Positions 9,242-18,860 of a stretch of 64,000 nucleotides of DNA are shown in pieces. Within the stretch, counting starts at the first letter, position 1; every line of letters begins with the position of its first letter. Under the pieces are notes generated by a model that saw only the letters and a list, made by a program, of their open reading frames with translations, was not told the origin of the DNA and searched no databases. This DNA is from Candidatus Mycobacterium methanotrophicum (lineage in GTDB: Bacteria; Actinomycetota; Actinomycetes; Mycobacteriales; Mycobacteriaceae): NCBI RefSeq assembly GCF_023515995.1, contig NZ_CP097320.1, positions 806,001 through 870,000 of the forward strand, written 5' to 3'. The translations under genes and the position numbers were made by a program.

Positions 9242-9438
9242 GCGTCTTTAAGACGCTCCAAGACCCCGGCTTCCTCCTGCATCACGCGCTCTAGCGCCGC
9301 AGCAACCTTGGACTTGTGGATGCGCCGTGCGATGTACTCGTCGACGGGCGACAGCGCGACCGCCTGCATCGACCGCCCTTCGAGGGCGGCCTGCCGGCGC
9401 AGGGCTGCTGTCTGCTGATCATTGGTGCGCAGAGTCAT
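9238..9438 (-). CDS. Antitoxin of Doc-type TA module
   Basis: 66 residues from the ATG at 9438 (an upstream in-frame start at 9486 would add 16 residues of doubtful value). The N-terminus (TLRTNDQQTAALRRQAALEG) looks like a ribbon-helix-helix DNA-binding domain, and the acidic C-terminal helix (ALERVMQEEAGVLERLKDA) would wrap the toxin. Four-base overlap with the Doc-like gene supports the pairing. With the toxin truncated, the antitoxin is an orphan that may still repress its promoter. Confidence 0.6.
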   Translation of the reverse strand: MTLRTNDQQTAALRRQAALEGRSMQAVALSPVDEYIARRIHKSKVAAALERVMQEEAGVLERLKDA

Positions 9439-9710
9439 TCCCATGACCGAACGAAACCTGTTTGATACCACGAGCTGGGTCTGCAATTTATGGTCTGGTC
9501 GTCGGGGAGCGGATCACGTCCAGGTCGTGTTCGTTGATCTTGAACACGACGAAATCTGAACTTGTACCCCCACCGCGCCTTGTCCTCGATGAAGTCGAGT
9601 TGGTCGATGGGCGGCTGCACTTCATTCCCGGCATCCGCACGCGACTGGTGAACAGCAGCACACCGGCGTTGTGCCGTTCTTCGCTGATCATCAAGTCATG
9701 GCGACCATGG

Positions 9711-10040
9711 CAGCTGGCCGGAAGTTTGTGTCCCAACCCTGTTCTCGCCGACGGCGCGCGGCTGGACACCATTCTCGGTAACGGGTTTGGGCTCATCACC
9801 ACTCAACCGCTGAACCCCGAGCAAAGCGAGCAGCTTGCCCGATGGGGCGCCAAAGTCGTCACAGCGCAGCGCGGAACCGAACTTGCGCGTTGGCTGGGTC
9901 GGGGTCACGTTGCCGCAGCCATCATCCGGCCAGATCGCACCGTGATGCAAACCGGGCGGCGCCTGGGACCGCTGTGCGACGCAGTACCACGATTCTTGAT
10001 GGCTGTCGACACGCCGACACGAACTGAAGAGAGGAACTAA
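9711..10040 (+). pseudogene. C-terminal fragment of MhpA-type FAD monooxygenase
   Basis: About 110 codons read WQLAGSLCPNPVLADGARLD, then ILGNGFGLITTQP and HVAAAIIRPDRTVMQ. This is the thioredoxin-like C-terminal domain of class A flavoprotein hydroxylases of the 3-(3-hydroxyphenyl)propionate type. The FAD-binding N-terminal two-thirds are absent: upstream (9439-9710) there is no GxGxxG motif and no convincing gene. The remnant lies between a TA relic and fadE23, both on the other strand. Family assignment is by pattern only. Confidence 0.55.
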
Positions 10041-10121
10041 CGCTCGCTAATGCTTCAGCCGCCCAGGGAGTTCCCATTTATCAGCACGACATCTACGCAG
10101 CTGACGCCATCCTCGTCGGGC

Positions 10122-11330
10122 TTACTTGAGTTCGGACGACGACAGACCCAGCAGGCGGCGGGCCACCACCAGTTGCTGAATCTGCTGCGTCCCTTCGAAG
10201 ATGTCCATGATCTTCGAGTCGCGGGCCCACTTCTCCAGCAGCGCTTGCTCGGAATAGCCTGCAGTGCCGGCTAATTCGACGGCTTTGAGGGTGATGTCGC
10301 TGCCCACCCGGCCGGCCTTGGCCTTGGCCATCGACGCCTCTTTGGAGTTGGGAATCTCGTTGTCGGCCTGCCACGCCGCGCGCAGCGTCAGCTGATAGCT
10401 GGCCTCCCAGTCGGACTCCATCCGCAGGAACTCCGCCGCGGCGGCGCTTTGCACGTGCGACGGTTTGTCGTAGGAGATCTCCACCCCGGCATTGACCAGG
10501 ATTTTGCGCAGCTCTTCCAGTGCTGCGCGCGCAATTCCAACGGCCATGCCCGCGACGACCGGGCGGGTGTTGTCGAAGGTCTCCATCACCCCGGCAAAGC
10601 CCTTGCCCGGTTCGATCTCGGGATTACCCAGCAGGTTGCCTTTGGGGATACGGACATTGTCGAACCGGATCACGGCTGTGTCGGAGCCCTTGATGCCGAG
10701 CTTGTTCTCGAGCCGCTCCACGGTGACACCCGGGTGTTCGCGCGGCACGATGAACGACTTGATCGCCGGGCGGCCCTTGGACTTGTCCAGCGTCGCCCAC
10801 ACCACGATGTGCGTGGCGCGCGAGCCCGCGGTGACGAAAATCTTTTCGCCGTTGATCACGTATTCGTCGCCGTCCAGCTTGGCGGTAGTGGACACCGCCG
10901 CCGAATCGGACCCGAAGCCCGGTTCGGTGATCGCCATCGCCGCCCAGACTTTGTCCAAACGCTTTAACTGCTCGTCGCTGGCCACCGCGGAGATCGCCGC
11001 GTTACCCAGCCCTTGGTAGGGGATCGACAGCAACATCGCCGCATCACCCCAACTCGCCTCCATGGACTGCAGCACCGCTGCCATGTTGGCGCCGTTGCGG
11101 TTTGCCTCATCGCTTCCACTGCTGCGAAGCTCGGCTGCTCCGGTCATATCCAACGCGTTGGATTCGGCGGCTCCGGCGAACAGATTGGCCAAGGTGTCGA
11201 GCTCGACCGGGTAGGAGTGCTCTTTGAGGTCGTATTTGCGGGCGATCGGTCGCATCATCTCCGCGGCGCCCTGGTGCGCCTTGTCGATCACCGCGTGCAT
11301 CTTGCGGGGCAGTTCCAAATTGATTGCCAT
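10122..11330 (-). CDS. fadE23: Acyl-CoA dehydrogenase FadE23
   Basis: 402 residues, a full-length acyl-CoA dehydrogenase, which introduces the 2,3 double bond of acyl-CoA using FAD. Visible: the FAD/substrate loop AMAITEPGFGSDSAAVSTTA, the beta-domain NGEKIFVTAGSRATHIVVWA, the GSDTAVIRFDNVRIPKGNLLG segment, and the C-terminal catalytic-helix region (YSEQALLEKWARDSKIMDIF, EGTQQIQQLVVARRL). It sits 33 bases after fadE24 and should share its transcript, as in M. tuberculosis (Rv3140). The two FadE proteins probably form one heteromeric enzyme, as known for paired mycobacterial FadEs; the substrate is not known. Confidence 0.9.
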   Translation of the reverse strand: MAINLELPRKMHAVIDKAHQGAAEMMRPIARKYDLKEHSYPVELDTLANLFAGAAESNALDMTGAAELRSSGSDEANRNGANMAAVLQSMEASWGDAAMLLSIPYQGLGNAAISAVASDEQLKRLDKVWAAMAITEPGFGSDSAAVSTTAKLDGDEYVINGEKIFVTAGSRATHIVVWATLDKSKGRPAIKSFIVPREHPGVTVERLENKLGIKGSDTAVIRFDNVRIPKGNLLGNPEIEPGKGFAGVMETFDNTRPVVAGMAVGIARAALEELRKILVNAGVEISYDKPSHVQSAAAAEFLRMESDWEASYQLTLRAAWQADNEIPNSKEASMAKAKAGRVGSDITLKAVELAGTAGYSEQALLEKWARDSKIMDIFEGTQQIQQLVVARRLLGLSSSELK

Positions 11331-11363
11331 GATTGGTCTTTCGGTTGCGAGCCCAATATCGAC

Positions 11364-12782
11364 TTAAATAACGACAACGCCCTCGGCGACACCGATGGCC
11401 CGCAAATCGCGGTACCAGCGCTCGACGGGGTGCTCCTTCGTGTAGCCGTGGCCGCCGAGCAGCTGCACGCCGTCCAGGCCGATCTGCATGCTCTTGTCAG
11501 CGCCCAGCCGCTTGGCCAGTGCGGCCTCGCGGGCAAACGGGAGGCCTTGTTCGGCGCGGGCCGCTCCGCGCCAGGTGATCAGTCGCAGCCCGTCGAGTTC
11601 GATAGCGATGTTGGCGCACATGAACGCGACCGACTGGCGGCGCGCGATCGGCTCGCCGAATGCTTCGCGCTCCTTGACATAGGGCACGACGTAGTCGAGC
11701 ACCGCGTGCGACGTCCCGACCGCCAGTGCAGCCCAGCCCAGCCGCGACAGCGCGATGGCCTCGGAATAGTCCGCGGCGCTGGCACCATCCTCGCCCAGCC
11801 GCGCGCTCACCGGCGCCGACACGTTGTCCAGCTCTACCCGGCCCAGCGCCGCGGCGCGGATGCCCATGCTCGGGTCGGGTTTGACGGTCAGGCCGGTACT
11901 CGAGGACTCGACGACGAACAATGCGGGCTTGCCGTTGAGCTGGGCCGCGATGACGAACAATTCGGCGTCGGCGGCAGCCGGGACCAGTGACTTTACCCCG
12001 TCGAGCCGGTAGCCGCTTGGGGTGCGCACCGCTGTGGTCTTCAGCGCCGTGGGGTCGAACAGGGGCTGCGGTTCGGTAATCGCCACGCAGGCTTGCGGAA
12101 CGTTCTCGCCCGCGAATTCCTTGAGGTAGGTGGCCTGCTGGTCGCCGCTACCCCAATGGGTCAGCGCCGCGGCGACGCCTGCCGGGGCCAGGATCGGCAG
12201 CGCCAGCCCCATGTCGCCGTAGGCCAGCGCCTCGGCGACCAGGACGTTGGTCACGCTGGAGCGGTGTTCGGCGATGCCATCGAAATCCTCGGGAACGTTG
12301 ACCGCGGTGATCCCCAACTCCGCCGCCTTGACGACCAGGTCTGGGGGATAGGCCGCTGCTTCGTCGGCGTCATGGGCCGCCGGGCGCAAGATCTCCTCGG
12401 CGAATTGCTCCACGGTCGCGACGATGAGCTTCTGGTCGTCGTCGGGGGTCAGGTCGTAGTAGTCGCTGCCTTTTGCGCCGCTGGTCTTCAGCCGGGTCGG
12501 CCCGCCGCGAAGGCTCTGAACCCGCTTGAACTGACGGGTGGTGGCCCCGGCGGTGGAGAACATCGTCTTGACGCCGTAGCGCAGCGTCCGGTTGAGCGGA
12601 TCGCGCAGGTTGTACTTGTCCAGGAATTCCTGGCCGATGATGGGCATCAGCAGGCCCAATGCGACGTCGATGCCGGTTCTCTTGTGCTTGTACTCGCCGA
12701 CGGCCGTCTTTCGACCGGCCCGCCTGGGGCGCGGCTTCGAGCCATTTCCGTCGCCGTTTGTCGGGGCGACAGTGTTAGTCAT
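11364..12782 (-). CDS. fadE24: Acyl-CoA dehydrogenase FadE24
   Basis: 472 residues from the ATG at 12782 (an alternative ATG at 12797 adds five). A long mycobacteria-type N-terminal extension (PRRAGRKTAVGEYKHKRTGI) precedes the dehydrogenase fold. Core features: ACVAITEPQPLFDPTALKTT, GYRLDGVKSLVPAAADAELF and C-terminal KSMQIGLDGVQLLGGHGYTK. The usual catalytic Glu position reads GHGYTKEHPVERWYRD. The M. tuberculosis counterpart is Rv3139, known as an isoniazid-inducible gene. A strong palindrome lies 38 bases upstream of the start, so the operon with fadE23 is probably under a dedicated repressor. Confidence 0.9.
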   Translation of the reverse strand: MTNTVAPTNGDGNGSKPRPRRAGRKTAVGEYKHKRTGIDVALGLLMPIIGQEFLDKYNLRDPLNRTLRYGVKTMFSTAGATTRQFKRVQSLRGGPTRLKTSGAKGSDYYDLTPDDDQKLIVATVEQFAEEILRPAAHDADEAAAYPPDLVVKAAELGITAVNVPEDFDGIAEHRSSVTNVLVAEALAYGDMGLALPILAPAGVAAALTHWGSGDQQATYLKEFAGENVPQACVAITEPQPLFDPTALKTTAVRTPSGYRLDGVKSLVPAAADAELFVIAAQLNGKPALFVVESSSTGLTVKPDPSMGIRAAALGRVELDNVSAPVSARLGEDGASAADYSEAIALSRLGWAALAVGTSHAVLDYVVPYVKEREAFGEPIARRQSVAFMCANIAIELDGLRLITWRGAARAEQGLPFAREAALAKRLGADKSMQIGLDGVQLLGGHGYTKEHPVERWYRDLRAIGVAEGVVVI

Positions 12783-12819
12783 TGGGGCAGCCTCCATCGG
12801 TGGGGCAACGCGAATAACA

Positions 12820-12845
12820 CCTATCTTACTCCTGAGTAAGGTAGG
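12820..12845. promoter_or_regulatory. Palindromic operator upstream of fadE24
   Basis: CTTACTC at 12825-12831 and GAGTAAG at 12834-12840 form a perfect 7+7 inverted repeat with a 2-base centre; outside it the arms extend with one mismatch (CTAT versus GTAG). The centre is ~50 bases before the fadE24 start, ideal for a TetR-type repressor dimer. The arms do not match the KstR consensus (AAC...GTT). Confidence 0.65.
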
Positions 12846-12871
12846 TACGCCTGTTACCTACTTCACACCGG

Positions 12872-13654
12872 CTACTCGGCGGAAAGCCTGCTCAATATCT
12901 CGTTGTGCAGCAACCCGTTCGTCGCGATCGCGCTGCCGCCGTGCGGCCCAGCGGTGCCGTCGAGGCTGGTGAACGTCCCGCCGGCCTCGTGAACCAGGAT
13001 GTCCAGCGCCGCCAGATCCCACACCGACACTTCCGGTTCGGCGGCAATGTCGACGGCTCCCTCGGCCAGCAGGCAGTAGGACCAGAAGTCGCCGTAGGCG
13101 CGCACCCGCCACACCGCATCGGTCAGCTCGACAAAGCGTTCCCTCAAGCCCAGCTCGGCCCAGCCAGAGAGGCTGGAGAACGACAAGCTGGCCGAATTCA
13201 GTTGCGCCACTGAGGAAACCGAGAGCCGACGAGCCGGGGTATTGCCGAGGGCTGCGAACGCGCCTGCGCCGCTGGCGGCCCACCACCGGCGCTGCAGGGC
13301 AGGCGCGCTGATCACACCGACACACGGCACGCCGTCGTCGAACAACGCGATCAGACTCGCCCACACCGGCACGCCGCGCACGAAATTCTTGGTGCCGTCG
13401 ATCGGGTCGATGATCCATTGGCGGCCGGCCAAAGAGGTTGACCCGCCGAACTCCTCACCAAGAATGCTGTCGTCGGGCCGGACTCGCGCGAGCGTCTCGC
13501 GCAGGCCAGTTTCGACCGCGCGATCCGCATCGGTCACCGGCGTCAGGTCGGGTTTAGTGTCGACCTGCAGGTCCAGCGCCCCGAAGCGGGCCAGCGTCAC
13601 CGCGTCGGCCTGGTCGGCCAGGGCCAGCGCCACTGCGAGGTCGTCCTGAGTCAT
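12872..13654 (-). CDS. hisN: Histidinol-phosphatase, inositol-monophosphatase family
   Basis: 260 residues. The metal-binding motifs of the IMPase superfamily are intact: GEEFGG (residues ~67-72), [13 protein letters not shown] (~83-95) and [15 protein letters not shown] near residue 210. HisN removes phosphate from L-histidinol phosphate in histidine synthesis. The position next to fadE24 matches M. tuberculosis Rv3137 (hisN), although pflA (Rv3138) is missing between them here. A good Shine-Dalgarno (AAGGAGA on the minus strand, 13659-13665) precedes the ATG and supports the start. A TnpB element ends a few tens of bases upstream, so the natural promoter may have been cut off. Confidence 0.88.
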   Translation of the reverse strand: MTQDDLAVALALADQADAVTLARFGALDLQVDTKPDLTPVTDADRAVETGLRETLARVRPDDSILGEEFGGSTSLAGRQWIIDPIDGTKNFVRGVPVWASLIALFDDGVPCVGVISAPALQRRWWAASGAGAFAALGNTPARRLSVSSVAQLNSASLSFSSLSGWAELGLRERFVELTDAVWRVRAYGDFWSYCLLAEGAVDIAAEPEVSVWDLAALDILVHEAGGTFTSLDGTAGPHGGSAIATNGLLHNEILSRLSAE

Positions 13655-13766
13655 CTATCTCCTTCGGTCGGGCACGGAGCTCTTTGTCGAGGCAGGGAAG
13701 CCGGTCTCGACATGCACAGCGCGGGAGTGGAACGCTGCTGTCGGTGGCGGCGGCTAGCTTGCGGGT

Positions 13767-14955
13767 ATGCCGCGATTCAGATTGTCGCCGACGTTGGCTC
13801 AGCAGATGGTGTTGTTGGAGCATTGTCGGCATGCCCGATTTGTGTGGAATCTCGCGGTGGAGCAGCACGGATTTTGGCAACCAGGACTTCACGCTCCTGG
13901 TGACAACGAGCAGTGCGCGCAGTTGACGGCGATCCGCGCCGAATATGCGTGGCTCGCGGTTGGATCGCAGACGGTGCAGCAGCAGGCTCTGCGCGACTTC
14001 GCTCGAGCTATGCAGAGCTTCTTCGCCGGAGTCAATCGCCACCCGACCTGGCGCAAGGCCGGCGTTCACGAAGGTTTTCGACAGGTCGGGCTGAGACCGC
14101 ATCATGTTAGGAAGCTCAATAAGCGTTATGGACTGGTGTGGGTGCCAAGGATCGGATGGATCCGTTTCCGCGGGACGCGAGCCGTGCCCGCGGATGTCAA
14201 GTCTTATCGCATCACTCACGATCGGTCCGGCCGCTGGCATGTCGCCTTCACCCAGATCCCCCAGTCGATCCCGGGACCAATGGACGGCACCGTGGTCGGT
14301 GTCGATCGTGGAGTGGCGGTCTCTGCAGCGCTCTCGACCGGGGAGCTGTTGCATGCCCCAAGTTTGACTCCCGGTGAGGAGATCCGTTTGCGCCGGCTGC
14401 AGCAACACCTCGCGCGAGCCAAGCGCGGCTCTAATCGCCGAGGACGCGTCGAGCTGGCGATCGCCAAACTCAAAGCACGTGAAGGTGACCGTCGGAATGA
14501 TTGGGCCGAAAAAGTGACAACTGATCTGGCGCGTCGATTCGACACAATTCGAGTGGAGCAGTTCGACGTGCGGGCGATGACGCGCTCCGCGCGCGGCACG
14601 GTGGACAAACCCGGCGTTCAGGTTGCGCAAAAGCGAGGTCTCAACCGCGCAATTAATCAACAAGCCTGGGGTCGGATAGTCGTCCGGCTCGACTACAAAG
14701 CTGCGGGCCGACTTGAACGAGTCCCGGCTGCGTACACCTCGCAGCCGATGCGCCGGCTGCGGGCACGTCGCGCCCGAAAACCGCAAGAGCCAAGCGGTAT
14801 TCGCGTGCGTCGCCTGCAAGGCGGGGCCGTGCAACGCCGATGTCAACGCTGCCCGCAACATCGCCGCCGGACGGGCGGCACCAGCACAGGGAGACCTCGC
14901 CGTCGGGCGGTCTGCGAACTGTGAACCTCAGCTCAGCTCTCCTACTGCCTGGTAG
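13767..14955 (+). pseudogene. tnpB: IS605/IS607-type TnpB (RNA-guided nuclease), frameshifted at zinc finger
   Basis: Frame one (13767 to ~14745) has the TnpB fold: N-terminal helix (PTLAQQMVLLEHCRHARFVW, NLAVEQ), RuvC motif I VVGVDRGVAVSAALSTGELL with its catalytic Asp, and RuvC motif II TIRVEQFDVRAM with its Glu. Frame two (~14745-14955) supplies the zinc finger CAGCGHVAPENRKSQAVFAC, VACKAGPC, and RuvC motif III NADVNAARNIAAG with its Asp. One extra base near 14740-14750 splits them. All three acidic residues survive, so a single reversion would restore it. No TnpA transposase lies nearby. The downstream hairpin end fits an omega-RNA scaffold. Confidence 0.8.
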
Positions 14956-15019
14956 GTATGAGCGGGTTGGAATCCCCAAACTTGAGTCTGGGGAGGACGT
15001 CAAGAGTGCAGTCCTACCA
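14930..15019 (+). ncRNA. Putative TnpB omega-RNA (reRNA) 3' end with guide
   Basis: Directly after the tnpB stop are two hairpins: CCTAC...GTAGG around 14941-14956, and CCCCA at 14974-14978 pairing with TGGGG at 14989-14993, followed by AGGACGTCAA ending at 15003. A hairpin ending in GTCAA just after tnpB is the hallmark right end of IS605-group elements, where the omega-RNA scaffold stops and the guide begins. The guide would be the first ~16 bases of flanking DNA (15004-15019, GAGTGCAGTCCTACCA). Boundaries are inferred; the 5' end is not defined. Confidence 0.55.
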
Positions 15020-15026
15020 TTGGGTG

Positions 15027-15347
15027 ATGTGGGAATTCCTCACGCTGCTGTTGCTCGTCGCGATTCTCGTGGTGTTCTTGGCTCCGCGGTTGATGCGTCG
15101 CGCCCCCCGCGGCGACGCGCTCAGCGGCACGCTGCTGATCACCGGTGTCAGCCCGCGGCCCGATGCCACCGGCGAGCAGTACGTCACGATCACCGGCGTC
15201 ATCGACGGACCAACCATCAACGAGTACACCGTCTATCAACGGATGGCCGTCGACGTCGACAACTGGCCGACCGTGGGCGAGTTGAAGCCGGTGGTGTATT
15301 CGCAGCGCAATCCCGACAATTGGGCTTTCGCGGCACACGACAGCTAG
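15027..15347 (+). CDS. Small membrane-anchored conserved hypothetical
   Basis: 106 residues from the ATG at 15027 (GTG at 15024 also possible). An N-terminal helix (EFLTLLLLVAILVVFLAP) is followed by RR positives, so the ~80-residue rest is predicted cytoplasmic. The soluble part (GTLLITGVSPRPDATGEQYV, TITGVIDGPTINEYTVYQRM) looks like a small all-beta domain. I do not recognise a named family. Its promoter region is the TnpB right end, so the element may supply or block its expression. It ends convergently, overlapping the fprA stop by four bases. Confidence 0.65.
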   Translation: MWEFLTLLLLVAILVVFLAPRLMRRAPRGDALSGTLLITGVSPRPDATGEQYVTITGVIDGPTINEYTVYQRMAVDVDNWPTVGELKPVVYSQRNPDNWAFAAHDS

Positions 15348-16714
15348 CCGTGGCTGACGCGCAGCAATTTGTCGATGCTGGGCAGCCTCACCCGCGGTCT
15401 CCCGTGCGGTAACCCGGCCGCTCGCTCATGCTCGTCGATCAGCTTCCAGTGCGCGTCGGTCACCAGCTTCGGCTGCCGGGAGGCCAGCCACTCGGCGAGC
15501 CTGTGGGCATGGTCGTCAGGGAAGTCCGCGAGCGGTGTCGCGCCGGTCAAATCCGCGATCAGCGTGTCGACGGTGTCCTGGGAGTCCTTTTTGTTCGTGC
15601 CGATCACACCGCTCGGCCCGCGCTTGATCCAGCCGACGACATATTCGTTGCGACGGCCCTGCACCCGGCCGCGGTCATGGGGGATGGTCGCGCTTTTCTC
15701 GCCGAACGGCAGACCCGGAGTGGGCACCCCGCGATACCCGACCGACCGCACGACCAGCTGGGCCGGCAGTTCTTCGCGGTCGCCGGTGTCTTTGGCCGCG
15801 ACCCGTCCGTTTTCGTCGGTGACCAGCTCGTTGCGCCCGAGCGCGATGCTCTCGACCTTGCCGTCGCCCTTGATCTCGATCGGCGAAGTCAGGAACCGAA
15901 ACACCATCCGTCGGTGCCCCGCACGCGGTTCGCGCCCGGCGTAACCGCGCAACGCCTTGATGTTCTGCTTGGGCGTCTTGCCCGCCGCCTCGAGGTCTTC
16001 GTCGGTAATGCCTTCCAGGTCGGCGGGATCCACAATCACGTCGACGCCTTCGCGGTCCGCCAGTTCTCGCAGCTCCAACGTCGTGAAGGCGGATTGCAGC
16101 GGGCCACGACGACCGATGATCACTACTTCCTCCACGCCGCAGGGGCGCAGCGAGTCCAGGGCGTGGTCGGCGATATCGGTGGCCGCCAGCACCTCGGGGT
16201 CGGTGATGAGAATGCGCGCGACGTCGAGTGCGACATTGCCGTTGCCGACGACCACGGCGCGCGCGCCGGACAGGTCAGGCGTCGCGTGCTCAAAACGGGG
16301 GTGGGCGTTGTACCAACCGACGAAGTCGACCGCGGCGACGCTGCCCTGGAGGTCTTCGCCGGGAATGTTCAAGGACCGATCCGACTGGGTGCCGATCGCA
16401 TAGATCACCGCGGCGTAGCGTTCGGCAAGTTCAGCGGCTGCGACGTGGTCGCCAACAGCGATGTTGCCGAAGAAGCGGAAGCGCGGGTCTTCGGCCGTCT
16501 TCTCGAACTGTTTGCTGATCGACTTGATCTTAGGGTGGTCGGGTGCGACGCCGGAGCGCACCAGGCCCCATGGAGTCGGCAGCATTTCCAGCATGTCGAC
16601 GCGGATATCAAAGCTCCCAGCGTCCTTGGACTCGTCGGCGGCTTTCAACAGCGAGGCTGCCGCGAAGAACCCGGATGGACCAGAACCGACGACCGCGACG
16701 TGGTAAGGACGCAT
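15344..16714 (-). CDS. fprA: NADPH-ferredoxin reductase FprA
   Basis: 456 residues from MRPYHVAVVGSGPSGFFAAA, the length of M. tuberculosis FprA (Rv3106). The first dinucleotide motif GSGPSGFFAA binds FAD; the second, VVGNGNVALDVARILI, binds NADPH; TPWGLVRSGVAPDHPKIKSI is the adrenodoxin-reductase signature. It passes electrons from NADPH through FAD to ferredoxins that feed cytochromes P450 and other oxidases. It is divergent from prfB with 75 bases between starts, as in M. tuberculosis. A longer reading from 16765 is possible but adds residues without homology. Confidence 0.92.
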   Translation of the reverse strand: MRPYHVAVVGSGPSGFFAAASLLKAADESKDAGSFDIRVDMLEMLPTPWGLVRSGVAPDHPKIKSISKQFEKTAEDPRFRFFGNIAVGDHVAAAELAERYAAVIYAIGTQSDRSLNIPGEDLQGSVAAVDFVGWYNAHPRFEHATPDLSGARAVVVGNGNVALDVARILITDPEVLAATDIADHALDSLRPCGVEEVVIIGRRGPLQSAFTTLELRELADREGVDVIVDPADLEGITDEDLEAAGKTPKQNIKALRGYAGREPRAGHRRMVFRFLTSPIEIKGDGKVESIALGRNELVTDENGRVAAKDTGDREELPAQLVVRSVGYRGVPTPGLPFGEKSATIPHDRGRVQGRRNEYVVGWIKRGPSGVIGTNKKDSQDTVDTLIADLTGATPLADFPDDHAHRLAEWLASRQPKLVTDAHWKLIDEHERAAGLPHGRPRVRLPSIDKLLRVSHG

Positions 16715-16789
16715 AATTCTCGATGCTAAATGCCCCGGCCAAGCCGACGCTGGTCGCACGCCCAACCGCTGCCGGTAACGTGACTAGCT

Positions 16790-17905
16790 GTGGACCCTGA
16801 CCGCCAGGCTGACATCGCCGCCCTTGACTCCACCCTGACCACGGTGGAGCGGGTGCTCGATGTCCAGGGTCTGCGCAGCCGTATCGATAAACTCGAGCAC
16901 GAGGCGTCCGATCCCAACCTGTGGGATGACCAGGCCCGGGCGCAGCAGGTGACCAGCGAGCTTTCCCACACTCAGGTCGAGTTGCGCCGCGTCGAGGATC
17001 TGCGGCGCCGCCTCGACGATCTGCCGGTGCTCTACGAGCTGGCGGCCGAAGAGGCCGGCGCCGCCGCGGTCGAGGCACGGGCCGAAGCCGACGCGGAACT
17101 CAAGGCGCTGAGCGGCGACATCGAGGCCATGGAGGTCCGTACCCTGCTGTCCGGCGAGTACGACGAGCGGGAGGCGCTGGTCACCATCCGCTCGGGCGCG
17201 GGGGGTGTGGATGCCGCCGACTGGGCCGAGATGCTGATGCGGATGTATATCCGGTGGGCTGAGCAGCACAAGTACACCGTTGAAGTGTTCGACACGTCGT
17301 ACGCGGAAGAAGCCGGGATCAAGAGCGCGACCTTCGCCGTGCACGCCCCGTTCGGCTACGGCACCCTGTCTGTCGAACAGGGCACGCACCGGCTGGTGCG
17401 GATCAGTCCGTTCGACAACCAGAGTCGACGCCAGACATCCTTCGCCGAGGTCGAAGTGCTGCCGGTGGTGGACACCACTGATCACATCGACATCCCCGAG
17501 GGCGATGTACGCGTCGACGTGTACCGGTCCAGCGGTCCCGGCGGCCAGTCAGTGAACACCACGGACTCCGCGGTTCGCCTCACTCACATCCCAACGGGTA
17601 TCGTCGTGACTTGTCAGAACGAAAAATCGCAGCTGCAGAACAAAGTGGCGGCAATGCGGGTTCTGCAGGCAAAGTTGTTGGAACGCAAGCGGTTAGAAGA
17701 GCGGGCCGAGCTCGACGCCTTGAAGGGTGACGGCGGCAGCTCCTGGGGTAACCAGATGCGGTCATACGTATTGCACCCGTATCAGATGGTCAAGGATCTG
17801 CGTACGGATTACGAGGTGGGCAACCCGGCCGCTGTTCTCGACGGGGACATCGACGGGTTCCTGGAGGCGGGTATCCGGTGGCGCAACAGAAGAGATGACG
17901 ACTGA
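16790..17905 (+). CDS. prfB: Peptide chain release factor 2 (RF2)
   Basis: 371 residues, starting at the GTG that opens [16 protein letters not shown]. The codon-recognition tripeptide of RF2 is visible as SPF in [16 protein letters not shown], and the catalytic GGQ in [20 protein letters not shown]. It terminates translation at UGA and UAA. There is no in-frame UGA near codon 25, so the autoregulatory +1 frameshift of enterobacterial prfB is absent, as usual in actinobacteria. The end overlaps the start of the mscS-like gene by 11 bases. Confidence 0.95.
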   Translation: MDPDRQADIAALDSTLTTVERVLDVQGLRSRIDKLEHEASDPNLWDDQARAQQVTSELSHTQVELRRVEDLRRRLDDLPVLYELAAEEAGAAAVEARAEADAELKALSGDIEAMEVRTLLSGEYDEREALVTIRSGAGGVDAADWAEMLMRMYIRWAEQHKYTVEVFDTSYAEEAGIKSATFAVHAPFGYGTLSVEQGTHRLVRISPFDNQSRRQTSFAEVEVLPVVDTTDHIDIPEGDVRVDVYRSSGPGGQSVNTTDSAVRLTHIPTGIVVTCQNEKSQLQNKVAAMRVLQAKLLERKRLEERAELDALKGDGGSSWGNQMRSYVLHPYQMVKDLRTDYEVGNPAAVLDGDIDGFLEAGIRWRNRRDDD

Positions 17906-18860
17906 TAAGGCCGGTTTCTTAGTAGCCACGGCTCAGCCATGGCGTGATTTCTGGACCAGCGGTTTTCGCGGATGGTTGCTCACTAGCGGCATTCACATCG
18001 CCCTGCTGCTGATCGGCGCAGTGCTCGCGGCCCGCTTCGTCACCTGGGTGGCGCAAAAGGTGAGCGAGCGCCTTGACGTCGGTTTCGCCGAGAGCGATGC
18101 GTTGGTGCGCTCGGAGGCCACCAAGCACCGGCAGGCGGTGGCCTCGGTGATCTCCTGGGTGTCGGTCGTGCTGATCGCGATCGTGGTTGCCGTCCAGCTG
18201 GCTGACATTCTCAATATTTCGGTCAAAGGCTTAGTGGCGCCCGCGACCGTTATCGGAGCTGCGCTCGGCTTTGGCGCTCAGCAACTGGTCAAGGACATGC
18301 TGGCCGGGTTCTTCATCATCGTCGAGAAGCAGTACGGCTTCGGCGATCTGGTTCAGCTCACCATCGGGGGCTCCACCAACGATGCGGCGGGAACCGTCGA
18401 GAATGTCACGTTGCGGGTGACCAGGCTGCGCTCGCCGGACGGCGAGGTGTTCACCGTGCCCAACGGCCGGGTCGTCAAGTCGATCAACCTGTCGAAGGAC
18501 TGGGCCCGCGCCGTCGTCGACATCCCCGTGCAGAACACCGCCGACCTCAACCTGGTGAACGACGTTTTGCGTCAGGAGTGTGAGCATGCTCTGGACGACG
18601 AGGTGCTCGGGGAGCTGCTACTGGATGCGCCGACGGTCATGGGCGTGGAAAGCATCGAAGTAGACACCGTCACGTTGCGATTGGTGGCTCGTACCCTACC
18701 GGGCAAGCAGTTCGAAGCGGGTCGGCAGTTGCGGGTGCTGGTGATCAGAGCGCTGGGCCGTGCCGGCGTTGTCACCAAAGCCGACACGTCGGTCGGGGCC
18801 ATCGTGCACCCCGCAACAGCCGTGGGCGCCGAGGACGAAAGCCAAGGCGCGGTCCGTTGA
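17895..18860 (+). CDS. MscS-family small-conductance mechanosensitive channel
   Basis: 321 residues from ATG 17895, inside the prfB end. Three membrane helices ([40 protein letters not shown] and the pore helix) lead to the MscS signature [20 protein letters not shown] and [15 protein letters not shown], followed by the cytoplasmic beta domain ([20 protein letters not shown]). It releases solutes on hypo-osmotic shock. Corresponds to M. tuberculosis Rv3104c by gene order. Stop and the next gene's TTG start overlap by four bases (TTGA), so the cluster is translationally coupled. Confidence 0.9.
   Translation: MTTDKAGFLVATAQPWRDFWTSGFRGWLLTSGIHIALLLIGAVLAARFVTWVAQKVSERLDVGFAESDALVRSEATKHRQAVASVISWVSVVLIAIVVAVQLADILNISVKGLVAPATVIGAALGFGAQQLVKDMLAGFFIIVEKQYGFGDLVQLTIGGSTNDAAGTVENVTLRVTRLRSPDGEVFTVPNGRVVKSINLSKDWARAVVDIPVQNTADLNLVNDVLRQECEHALDDEVLGELLLDAPTVMGVESIEVDTVTLRLVARTLPGKQFEAGRQLRVLVIRALGRAGVVTKADTSVGAIVHPATAVGAEDESQGAVR

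Noticed and set aside
16790..16900. Programmed +1 frameshift in prfB
   Set aside because: The frame is open from GTG without an internal UGA or slip heptamer.
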